64,000 nucleotides of DNA from Deltaproteobacteria bacterium (GTDB lineage: Bacteria; Myxococcota_A; UBA9160; JAJDAL01): contig JAJDAL010000015.1 in the NCBI GenBank assembly GCA_029261875.1, positions 62,001 to 126,000 on the forward strand, given 5' to 3'. The notes below the pieces were generated by a model. The model was not told the origin of the DNA and made no database searches. It worked only from the letters and a program-made list of their open reading frames with translations. This document shows positions 17,701-24,804 of the stretch, one piece after another. Position 1 is the stretch's first letter, and every line of letters begins with the position of its first letter. Position numbers and translations under genes: made by a program.

Positions 17701-20591
17701 AAATCGAAAGTTCGTTGCGTCACGTGACCGAGATCGTTCCACTCGGCGGTGGGGTACACGCGGTACACGAAGTCAAAAATCCGCTGCACCGACCGGCCCG
17801 CTTCGTCGGTCTCGCGGACCAGGTTGCCGTAGGGGTCGTAGCCGTAGGTCGATTCTTCGTAACCACCCGTCAGGGAGTTCCAGCGACGTTTTTTCGTAAC
17901 CAGACCGAGTTGGGGCGGCGCGGTGTAGGTCCCCAAGTCATCGTAGAGGAGCTGTCTGTGCTCGAGAATTTCGCCGTTCTCGTCGATACCGAAGCGCAGG
18001 GTCTCCGTCGCGGGAAAGCCCACCAGGTAGTCGACGGTATTGGCAAAGTAGCTGCGCTGGCGCGTGCGATCGTCCGTGGGATCTGCCACGTCACCGTATT
18101 CGTAGGTGGTGAGGACGTTTCCATACTCGTCGTACGAGAATTGCGTACGGCTCTTGCGGCAGGTTTCCACCGCGCTTGCGCCCTCGCACTCGTAGTCCCA
18201 ACGATCCGTCAGATGCGACACGAAGGGAGGTTCGGCACCGTTGTTCGTGTATCCCATCATGCTGTAGGTGAGGATCGATCCGTCGGGATTTCGGAAATAG
18301 GTCTCCTCGGGTTTCGACGCGGTGCCTTCCTCCTGCAGGTAGTAGGTTTCCGTGTAGGCGCTCGTTCCATCGAAGGTCGTTGTCACCTTTCGAAAACCGA
18401 GAAACCGCCGCTCCGAATCCGACCAACGAGCCCCGGTGTGGTCGTATTCGGTTCGTTCCGACGCACCCCGGCCATCGTGCGTGGTGATCGCTGCAACGGC
18501 AGGGATGGCGAGCCCGAGTGGGAGGTACTCCTCGGCAGAATTGCCCGAGCGCGCGTAGTTGGCGTAGTCGATGTCCTTGCGACCGCCGGCTCCGTTATCG
18601 ACAGATACCAGCAGATCCGGAGTCGCACCGAGGCTAGGCGATACCGCAAAGTGCGTAGTGGAGTTCGAGAAATTGAAGCCCTGCCAGATCAAGTCCGGCT
18701 TTCCGTCCCCGGAAACGTCGGCGAACTGGGCCTGTCCCGGCGTGAACGGCGAGCCATGTCCCTCCCAGGGTGCGGATTGTCGAACCAGCGAATGCCCGGT
18801 CGAGAGTGAGACCCAGAATTCGCTCGAGTTGACGACGGTCTTCTGGAAGACCAGGTCGGATCGACCGTCGTTGTTCATGTCGCGCCATACCATCTGACCC
18901 GGTAACCCGGGGTTGAAGGCGTCGACGTGTTCCCACGCGCCCTGGTCCACGAAGCGGTTGCCCTGGGATAGAGCGACCCGAATCAAGCCATCGTTTCCGT
19001 GGTAGAGGAGATCGGCGGCTCCGTCGCCGTTGACGTCGGAGAATGCGGCTTGTCCGTTCTGCGGCGATCCCCCGAACCCCGAGTGCCAAACGTCTCCGTC
19101 GATGAAGTCAGCCCCGGTCGAAATCGATACGTGAAATTGATTGAAGTTCCCTTGGTAGATCAGATCGACCTGACCGTCGCCATTGACGTCGGCGAACTGA
19201 GCTTGCCAAACCTGGAACGGGGAACCGTGACCCATCCACGCTTCAGCGGGCTGTTTGAATGAAGACCCCGTCGACACGGAAACCCAGAAGATTCCGTCAT
19301 CTCCGAAGTGAATCAGATCGGCCTTGCCATCGCCGTTCACGTCGGCGTAACTCGTCTGTCCCGACCGGAAGGGCGCGCCGTGGTTCATCCATTGTCCCGC
19401 GAATGAAAATCCAGCCCCCGTAGATACGTAGACGAGAAATTCGTTCGTGGGCGTTTGGAAGACCAGATCGGCCTTGCCGTCTCCCGTCGCGTCTGCCAAT
19501 TGAATCTGACCGGGTTGTGCAGGTTCACTCCGCCCTCCCCAGGTGGCGGGAGTCAGCATGGCGGTGCCCGTGGAAACGGACACGGCGAAACTGTTATCCC
19601 CACCGTGGTATACGAGATCAGCGCGACCGTCGCCCGTCACATCGGCGTACTGGGTCCGCCAAAAGTCCGTGTTCAGTCCATGCCCCGACCAGTGGGAGAA
19701 GTCTGCGAGTCCATCGACGGTTTCAGAATAGCTGTGGCTCTGTGGCGGAAGGCTCGTCGGACCCGAAACGTTGCCGGCAGCGTCGATGGCGGCGTCACGG
19801 CCGAATTGTTGAACCGAGCTGAGCATCGATCGCCGGGTGCTCGAACTCTGCGTGTAGCTCAACTGGTAGGCGCGGACACGCTGACCGCCGACCCGCACGT
19901 CGATGGCGCGGAGAAGGTCGTTCGTACTGCCCAGTGAGATTCCCGTCGCAAAGGGAACGGGATCGGGCCTGGGCGAGCGGATGAACTCGATCTCGCTTCC
20001 GTTGTACGCGATGCGCCGCGGGTAGCAATCGAGACCGGTGCAATCGTATTCGTAGTCCGTGTGGTTGCCATGGAGATCTTCGATGCGCGTAACGTACCAA
20101 CGGAACGTGATCCCGTTGACTTGGAAGAGCGGTTCATAGGTGGCACTCGATCCACCGGTTCCTGTAACACGCCATCGGTCGCCGCCTGGTTCGTACTCGA
20201 TCCGCGTAAAGCTCTGGACGCGCGTGCAGTGGGTACCGCCAAGGACGGTGCAGGGGATGAGCTCCGTGCCGTCCAGAAGCGAGATATCGTTGGCATTGAA
20301 GCCCGGCAACCCCTTGTTCGGGGAAGCGCGCTGGATCATCGAGATGCCGCCCAACGTCCAGCCGAAACCCAGCCAACTGTCGCGGCCACTGGAGTTGTAC
20401 TGCAGGTTCAATTGCGGCTCGAGACCGTGGTACGAAGGAACCTGAATCGGAACTTCGTTGCCAAACGACCCGAAGAACGGATCGACGCCATCTTGCTGGT
20501 CCGGCGCCTCCACGGCGGCACGAGCCGGTACCGCGTTCGCTAGCAAGGACAACAGAACAAAGGCTACGAGACTTCGGGTGAGCAGCTGCAT
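14772..20591 (-). CDS. RHS2: SpvB/TcdB/Rhs-type giant secreted protein (subtype A)
   Basis: 1939 residues, paralog of RHS1. Signal peptide 1-25 ending VPARA; SpvB-like domain (DGVDPFFGSF, GFGWTLGGISMI); seven FG-GAP/VCBS repeats such as DVTGDGRADL and DVNGDGKADL at about 310-665; TcdB middle domain from VSVDNGAGGRKDIDY; YD repeats; Rhs core WYHADRLGSPKLLTD near 1552 ending NVDPTG near 1652. The last 287 residues are unlike RHS1: a Lys-rich IGKAIKKAFKAIGKGLKT helix, hydrophobic stretches, a Pro/Arg-rich linker (RRPKPPRFDPNPPPIPKP) and a final folded-looking block ending EIGAIYVPAR. No known toxin motif was seen. AGGAGGG lies just before ATG 20591 and overlaps the stop of the small gene, eight bases upstream. 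It is probably exported and coupled to that gene. Confidence 0.9.
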   Translation of the reverse strand: MQLLTRSLVAFVLLSLLANAVPARAAVEAPDQQDGVDPFFGSFGNEVPIQVPSYHGLEPQLNLQYNSSGRDSWLGFGWTLGGISMIQRASPNKGLPGFNANDISLLDGTELIPCTVLGGTHCTRVQSFTRIEYEPGGDRWRVTGTGGSSATYEPLFQVNGITFRWYVTRIEDLHGNHTDYEYDCTGLDCYPRRIAYNGSEIEFIRSPRPDPVPFATGISLGSTNDLLRAIDVRVGGQRVRAYQLSYTQSSSTRRSMLSSVQQFGRDAAIDAAGNVSGPTSLPPQSHSYSETVDGLADFSHWSGHGLNTDFWRTQYADVTGDGRADLVYHGGDNSFAVSVSTGTAMLTPATWGGRSEPAQPGQIQLADATGDGKADLVFQTPTNEFLVYVSTGAGFSFAGQWMNHGAPFRSGQTSYADVNGDGKADLIHFGDDGIFWVSVSTGSSFKQPAEAWMGHGSPFQVWQAQFADVNGDGQVDLIYQGNFNQFHVSISTGADFIDGDVWHSGFGGSPQNGQAAFSDVNGDGAADLLYHGNDGLIRVALSQGNRFVDQGAWEHVDAFNPGLPGQMVWRDMNNDGRSDLVFQKTVVNSSEFWVSLSTGHSLVRQSAPWEGHGSPFTPGQAQFADVSGDGKPDLIWQGFNFSNSTTHFAVSPSLGATPDLLVSVDNGAGGRKDIDYANYARSGNSAEEYLPLGLAIPAVAAITTHDGRGASERTEYDHTGARWSDSERRFLGFRKVTTTFDGTSAYTETYYLQEEGTASKPEETYFRNPDGSILTYSMMGYTNNGAEPPFVSHLTDRWDYECEGASAVETCRKSRTQFSYDEYGNVLTTYEYGDVADPTDDRTRQRSYFANTVDYLVGFPATETLRFGIDENGEILEHRQLLYDDLGTYTAPPQLGLVTKKRRWNSLTGGYEESTYGYDPYGNLVRETDEAGRSVQRIFDFVYRVYPTAEWNDLGHVTQRTFDFVIGQVTSESDANGVVATSEYDALGRRVRSVHETGSELRWEYLDLGDPNQQRIREIREDGSPEGLWAESFRDGLGRVYRERRKGGLVRDFEYLLTTQLTTAASDWYEEGNKPNYERFVYDSARRRRRAVHPDLAYAEISYGIGFQIHRDELGHEQITWRDVFGRVTRIQEDDGTNNHDTYYEYDGLDRLVRVQDAQGNETTVAWDSLGRRSEICEPDSGCSSFTYHPGDQLASRVDARGAGVSFSYDEIGRVAQKITSEGETTTWHYDEPDHGYSIGRPTRVDYPDGSESYSYDARGLPLAENRCVAGLGCLTLGREYDTMGRLDLLHYPDGEQVAYSYDTTGRLASVSGYVDQLEWSPDNRLVAITAANGVRSTFDYDGARRWLDSAEIRGPGGELLYDASYVYDLKARIEASSSSTDERLNLDFDYDPLDRLLNVSGHADQDRIYAYDAVGNMTYSSLLGSYEYEAGPVHGVSRAGDRRIQYDASGNIEEVWKPRPGPGCGGNREILAWYTWNAEGRLTEAVKAGVLARFAYDPRGDRIRKTIGSKTVGFYSNWAERVEEGQQSTLSQYYYAGSVMVARKEAGETYWYHADRLGSPKLLTDDTGQVVSHFDYDAYGREIQREGDVEHRRGFTGHRDDAELGLVYMRARYYDPLLGRFLSPDPIVPDLENPQSLNRYAYALNNPISNVDPTGNFSIGKAIKKAFKAIGKGLKTFAAIIAKSPYVSYLIIGLQVVGVFFTPAFVIAMSLSALRMTLNAYYNVRESQPELPKFAQGNGGLAFASQSGGQGSGSIGDLIAVFIASAGATLAEWVNREKAEVSSSESVQLARFNPPRGNRWWRIRRPKPPRFDPNPPPIPKPLGASSSPGLSSSPRGAFAEALDTIASGTINYFGSNSRIFAQIKAKFSREYYRVVNGDYGPDGAWLISVADRVGENLDYGVFLEAGSADVLVYPGRGPYSVISGPHTVEIGAIYVPAR

Positions 20592-20599
20592 GTTCCCTC

Positions 20600-21073
20600 C
20601 TAGTACCGTCGGATATCGATTTCGAGGGACGGTTCTACGAACGGGTCGGGGTGTGAAGCACCGAGGTCGGCGGCTATCGCGACGCGGGTCGTCCCGCGCA
20701 AAGCCCCCTCATTGGCAAGTTCCGGGGGCAGGATTCGAGCCGAAACCTGCGCCCTTCGAGGAGTCGGCACACCGAGGACGAGGTTCTCCTCCACCTCGAG
20801 GGCTTTCGGTTCTGTCTCCCGGCGCCCCATCGCCGCCAGAGCCAACATGCGATCGTGCGAGATGCTTCGAGTCGGATTCACGTCGGCCAGCAGCCGGTCT
20901 CGTCGCTCGTTCCTCTGCGCCTCTAGCTTCTGCTGCGCGGAACGCTCAGCCATCGTTTCGGAAATCCACTCACGAATCCACGGCGGACCCGTCAGGAGAA
21001 ACGAGGGAACGATCACACAGATCAGCAGCAGGGTGACGATTCGTCGCGTTCGCCGTTTCGAAGATCGATTCAT
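20600..21073 (-). CDS. Small membrane-anchored partner protein of RHS2
   Basis: 157 residues, paralog of the protein at 8747-9316. Very basic N-terminus (NRSSKRRTRR), hydrophobic segment about 12-28, TGPPWIREWISETMAERSAQQKLEA, a charged helix, a variable middle and the tail HPDPFVEPSLEIDIRRY. The conserved parts are the membrane anchor, the W..W/ERSA..K helix and the DPFV-P tail; the middle has diverged in length and sequence. ATG 21073 has AGGAG six bases upstream; an upstream in-frame start lacks this. It ends eight bases before RHS2. The family is unrecognised. Its constant position just upstream of a subtype-A Rhs gene implies a joint role. Confidence 0.75.
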   Translation of the reverse strand: MNRSSKRRTRRIVTLLLICVIVPSFLLTGPPWIREWISETMAERSAQQKLEAQRNERRDRLLADVNPTRSISHDRMLALAAMGRRETEPKALEVEENLVLGVPTPRRAQVSARILPPELANEGALRGTTRVAIAADLGASHPDPFVEPSLEIDIRRY

Positions 21074-21154
21074 GAATGACTCCTGGCCTCGATGGTCGTG
21101 TCGATGGCGGACACCGTCGTTCGACCGCGATTGACAACGACGAGTCCTCGGGCC

Positions 21155-21200
21155 CGAGGCTCCCATAAAGCGAGAATCACTTCTTTATGGAAACTTTATG
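21155..21200 (-). promoter_or_regulatory. Putative promoter and 11-bp-phased direct repeat upstream of module A2
   Basis: CGAG-NN-TCCCATA at 21155-21167 matches the A1 promoter at 11 of 11 defined bases and gives TATGGGA as -10 on the minus strand. CTTTATG occurs at 21183-21189 and 21194-21200, 11 bases apart; an inverted CATAAAG overlaps the -10 at 21164-21170. The proximal repeat covers the -35 position, as in PhoB-type activation. Regulation of both divergent genes from here is plausible. Confidence 0.5.
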
Positions 21201-21239
21201 GTTTCGGTTTGGTAGGTTAGGAATGTGTCAGAATTCGGC

Positions 21240-21266
21240 GAATTGTGGCGGGGCACGTCGAACAAC
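21240..21266. promoter_or_regulatory. Distal conserved element of module A2
   Basis: GAATTGTG at 21240-21247, nine bases, then GTCGAACAAC at 21257-21266, identical in wording and spacing to 9435-9461. It starts 79 bases from the putative -10 of the small gene, and lies 25 bases before the start codon of the divergent regulator, so binding here could also repress the regulator. Confidence 0.5.
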
Positions 21267-21290
21267 CAGCGAGAGTGTTGAACACCCAGG

Positions 21291-24200
21291 ATGATCTTTC
21301 GATTCTCGCAGTTCGAACTCGACGAAAATCGCCGCCAGCTTCGCGACCACGGGACCGAAATTCACCTGGAGCCCAGGGTTTTCGACCTGCTGCTCTACTT
21401 GGTGCGCCACAGGGACCGCGCGGTCCCGCGCGACGAACTCCTCAATGCCTGCTGGGCCGGCATCGTCGTGAACGATGGGGCCCTTAGTCGCGCCGTCCAC
21501 GAGGCAAGAAGGGCCGTCGGTTCCGACGGCGCGAATCCGATTCGAACGATTCCCAGACGCGGATACCGGTTCATCGCAGAAGTCGAAGAATCTCGGGGCC
21601 TCGAGGCTGGAGCCGAGACGCAGCTGATTGGACGCAGCGAGGTCGTGCAACGGCTCGTCCACAAATTCGAAGACTCGGTCTCCGGCCAAAGCGCGGTTGC
21701 ATTACTCGAAGGTCCACCGGGAATCGGAAAAACCGCCTGCGCGGAGTTTTTGGGGAAATTCGTTCGCGCAAACGGAGGTTGCGTGCTCTACGCAGGGTGC
21801 CGCCATGGCGAAGGCGCCCCGGTATTGTGGCCGTGGATCCAGGTTCTGCGCGGCGCCATTCGAAATACAGGCACCGCGACACTACGGAATGAACTAGGCC
21901 CTGCCTACGAACTCATCTCGGATCTTCTTCCCGGAAAGGCCGAACCGATTTCACCCAAATCGCTGGAAACCAACCCCGAGCGAAACCAGTTTCTCCTGTT
22001 CGACGCAGTCAGTCAGCTGCTTTCCACGAGTTCGAGTCGGTCCCCACTGCTCGTGGTTCTCGAAGACATCCATGACGCGGATGAGAGCTCATTAGAGCTT
22101 CTGGAATTTCTGGCTCGCGATCGCACCCAGAGGCGAATTCTTCTTGTCGCAACGTTTCGTTCCGAGTCGGTCGATTCGAGTTCGTTCTTGCGAAACACGG
22201 TGACACAGATCGAGCGACAGCCTGCGTCGGTGCGAATTCGGCTCGAGGGCCTCGACCATTCGCAGCTCCAGGAATTGGTGCAACAGAGCGCCGGATTCAA
22301 TCTACCAACCGAGTTGCTCGGGGTCTTTCACGAGCGAACCGGCGGGAATCCATTTTTTGCAGGTGCGTTGATTCGGCTGCTCGGCCCGCGCGATGAACTC
22401 GAAACGAAGTCGCTCGAAGAACTTCGGACTGGCCTTCCAGATACCGTGAAAGACGCGATCCGATCGAGACTGTCGCAGCTTCCGGGGGATGCGCAGACGA
22501 TCCTCGAGATCGGTTCGGTAGTCGGCCCCGAGTTCGGTCTCGACCTCATGCAGCACCTCTGCCCGGATCTCGATCCGTTGAAGAACGCCGAGGATGCGGG
22601 CCTCGTCGACCGATCCGCCGAGAACCCGCGGGACTATCAGTTCTCTCACGGTTTGATTCGGGAAGTCATATACGACCAGATCCCCCCATCCCGTCGGAGC
22701 GGCCTCCACGAGCAAGTGGGAACCGCGATCGAGGACGCGGGCCCTTCAGACGAAGATGGCAACACGGAAGCGCTTGCCCATCATTTTTTCGAGTCCGTAT
22801 CGGCTGGGGGCCGGGCCAAAGCCTTCGGTTATGCGATGCGGGCGGGCTCCATCGCCCTGCGCCACTTCGCACCCCGCGATGCGACCGTGCACTACGAAAG
22901 AGCGCTTCGGTTGCTGGAATCGGGCGCCGCTTCCAGAGGAGATCTCTGCGCTGTCCTCGTGGGTCTGGGGCGCGCCGAAAGATGGAACGGGCAACTCCAA
23001 GAATCTCGCCAGAGGCTACTGAAGGCGATCGAGCTGGCTCGCTCGGATAATCAGGTGGAGTTGTTCGCGCAAGCGGCCCTGGACCTGTCGCCGAGCTCCG
23101 TCGAGGTGATGCGGGTCGACGAGCAGGCGATCCAATTGCTGCAAGAAGCCATATCCCTTTGCGGGAACACCAGGCCGGCGCTCCGAGGGGCGCTGCTGGC
23201 GAGACTGGCAATCGCCACGTATGCACTGAATGACGAAGAGGGGTGTTGCGCCCTTGCAGATCACTCCCTTGAATCCGCCCTGGAAAGCGGATCCAACGAA
23301 ATCATCACTCATGCGCTCGATGCGATGTATCAGTCGCGGCTCAGACCCAGCCGAATCCACGAACTACCGGACGTCGCGCAGCGCATGTTCTCGCTGGCCT
23401 CGAATTTGGGCCAGATCGGATACGAATTGACCGCACGCTCGTGTCGTTTCGTAGCCTCGATGTCGAAAGGCGACGTAGCCGGCGCCAAAGACGACCTACG
23501 CTGGATGACGGAGCACGAACCTGAGCTGCAAATGCCCCTTTTCCGATGGATGATTTTTGCTGCACGGGGAATGATCGCCCTGCTGGAAGCGCGCTGGGAT
23601 GACGCAGCGGAGAATATCCAGGCGTGCTCCGATTTGGAAGATCCGACGGAAAACTACGTGCTTCAGAAGCTATATATTCAGTACCAGACTCAGGAGTATT
23701 CAGAATTATCGTCCGTCGCGTCCGAAACCTTCAACCGCTACCCAGACTACCCTTTGGCAAAGCTCGGTGCTTCGGTGGCAATCGTGCAATCCGGAAACCA
23801 AGACGCCGCACACCGGCTATACGACGAATACGCAAAGGATGGATTTGTCTCGCTGATCCAGGATCGCGCATGGGACCACGCGATGGGATTTGCGACCACA
23901 CTCGCCGAGACATTCGATGACAAAGCCGGAGCCGACGCACTCTTCGACCTACTCTACCCGCACCGCAATCGGTACGCCTTGAACGTTGCGCTTTGTCTCG
24001 GACCGATCTCGACCCTACTCGCCCGTCTCTCGGTCGTTCGCGAGCAATTCGATGAGGCAGAGCGCTACTTCGAGCATGGCATGAGCGAAGCTGCGCGCAT
24101 CGAGTCGCCTCTGTTGGTGGCGTACGGAAATTATTTCTACTCCGGATTGTTGTTGCGAAGGAAAGCGCACGGTGACGAAGGAAAAGCAATCAACGCACTT

Positions 24201-24293
24201 CGTGAAACCCTTCGCCTTTCGGAGCCCTTCCGGCTCCGCTATCTCACCCGCGAAGTGCATTCGAGAGCGTCTCAACACCAGATTTCCTTGTGA
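21291..24293 (+). CDS. CadC-like winged-helix regulator with AAA ATPase and TPR-like region (module A2)
   Basis: 1000 residues, same layout as the A1 regulator. Winged-helix domain about 2-97 (FRFSQFELD to IPRRGYRFIAEV); Walker A GPPGIGKT at 141-148; Walker B LLVVLED at 253-259; a helical C-terminal half with TPR-like repeats. It has no membrane segment, unlike true CadC, so it is a cytosolic ATP-dependent regulator by family logic. ATG 21291 has only AGG right before it, a poor ribosome site, but the winged helix starts at residue 2 and leaves no room for a later start. It is divergent from the small gene and RHS2 across 217 bases containing the shared operator. RHS3 starts 511 bases downstream on the same strand, so one regulator sits between two Rhs genes. 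Confidence 0.85.
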   Translation: MIFRFSQFELDENRRQLRDHGTEIHLEPRVFDLLLYLVRHRDRAVPRDELLNACWAGIVVNDGALSRAVHEARRAVGSDGANPIRTIPRRGYRFIAEVEESRGLEAGAETQLIGRSEVVQRLVHKFEDSVSGQSAVALLEGPPGIGKTACAEFLGKFVRANGGCVLYAGCRHGEGAPVLWPWIQVLRGAIRNTGTATLRNELGPAYELISDLLPGKAEPISPKSLETNPERNQFLLFDAVSQLLSTSSSRSPLLVVLEDIHDADESSLELLEFLARDRTQRRILLVATFRSESVDSSSFLRNTVTQIERQPASVRIRLEGLDHSQLQELVQQSAGFNLPTELLGVFHERTGGNPFFAGALIRLLGPRDELETKSLEELRTGLPDTVKDAIRSRLSQLPGDAQTILEIGSVVGPEFGLDLMQHLCPDLDPLKNAEDAGLVDRSAENPRDYQFSHGLIREVIYDQIPPSRRSGLHEQVGTAIEDAGPSDEDGNTEALAHHFFESVSAGGRAKAFGYAMRAGSIALRHFAPRDATVHYERALRLLESGAASRGDLCAVLVGLGRAERWNGQLQESRQRLLKAIELARSDNQVELFAQAALDLSPSSVEVMRVDEQAIQLLQEAISLCGNTRPALRGALLARLAIATYALNDEEGCCALADHSLESALESGSNEIITHALDAMYQSRLRPSRIHELPDVAQRMFSLASNLGQIGYELTARSCRFVASMSKGDVAGAKDDLRWMTEHEPELQMPLFRWMIFAARGMIALLEARWDDAAENIQACSDLEDPTENYVLQKLYIQYQTQEYSELSSVASETFNRYPDYPLAKLGASVAIVQSGNQDAAHRLYDEYAKDGFVSLIQDRAWDHAMGFATTLAETFDDKAGADALFDLLYPHRNRYALNVALCLGPISTLLARLSVVREQFDEAERYFEHGMSEAARIESPLLVAYGNYFYSGLLLRRKAHGDEGKAINALRETLRLSEPFRLRYLTREVHSRASQHQISL

Positions 24294-24804
24294 TTTCGAG
24301 TCTCCGTCTTGCCGCGCCGGAAGTCCGGAACGGGCTCACGGTCCTGCAACGGATGCTGCGACCGTGCCATACGAATTGCCGGTTCGTCGCGCAGCTCGGA
24401 GCACACCGACCGGGACCCATCGCATGAGCGCCAGACCGCCACGGCTCCCTCTCGTCCGCCCTAAGAATGCGAGGCTTGCTTAGGAATCCATCGGCCTGTC
24501 TTAGATTTTCTGGGGAGTCCAGTCAGGGCCGCCCGGGATCCGGCTGGATCGCCATCTCCGCGCTTCTCAGCAGCGGAGGGTCCATCCGACGGAACACACG
24601 GAACAATTGTTCGCTGTCGCGTAACGCGCGTATGGATGTGGAAACAATCCGTTCATGGGGGCCACAGTGGCGAACGACACTCGATCTGGACCGGCAAGTG
24701 CTGCGCAGCGTACCCGGGCGGTCACGTTTCTGGCCGAAAGTACACCACCGAAATCCGGATCGCGTGGTGGGCAGGTGGAACGCGAGCGGCCTCTGGGAGC
24801 AGGT
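24294..24804. other. 511-base gap before RHS3
   Basis: No convincing gene. It holds an inverted CCTAAG/CTTAGG pair (24460-24465 and 24479-24484), a second CTTAG at 24500-24504 and a perfect palindrome GAACAATTGTTC at 24601-24612. None of the CTTATG-type repeats of modules A1 and A2 is present, so RHS3 is probably controlled differently. The RHS3 promoter should lie here. Confidence 0.4.
24460..24504. promoter_or_regulatory. CTTAG repeat element upstream of RHS3
   Basis: CCTAAG at 24460-24465 is inverted relative to CTTAGG at 24479-24484, and CTTAG recurs at 24500-24504, 21 bases after the second copy. A CTTAGGAAT word followed by CTTAG 21 bases on also occurs at 38733-38758. Possible operator; could be chance. 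Confidence 0.2.

Noticed and set aside
24601-24612. Perfect palindrome GAACAATTGTTC resembling a GAAC-N4-GTTC LexA box
   Set aside because: Perfect 12-base palindromes are expected several times in 64 kb by chance, and no SOS gene is next to it.
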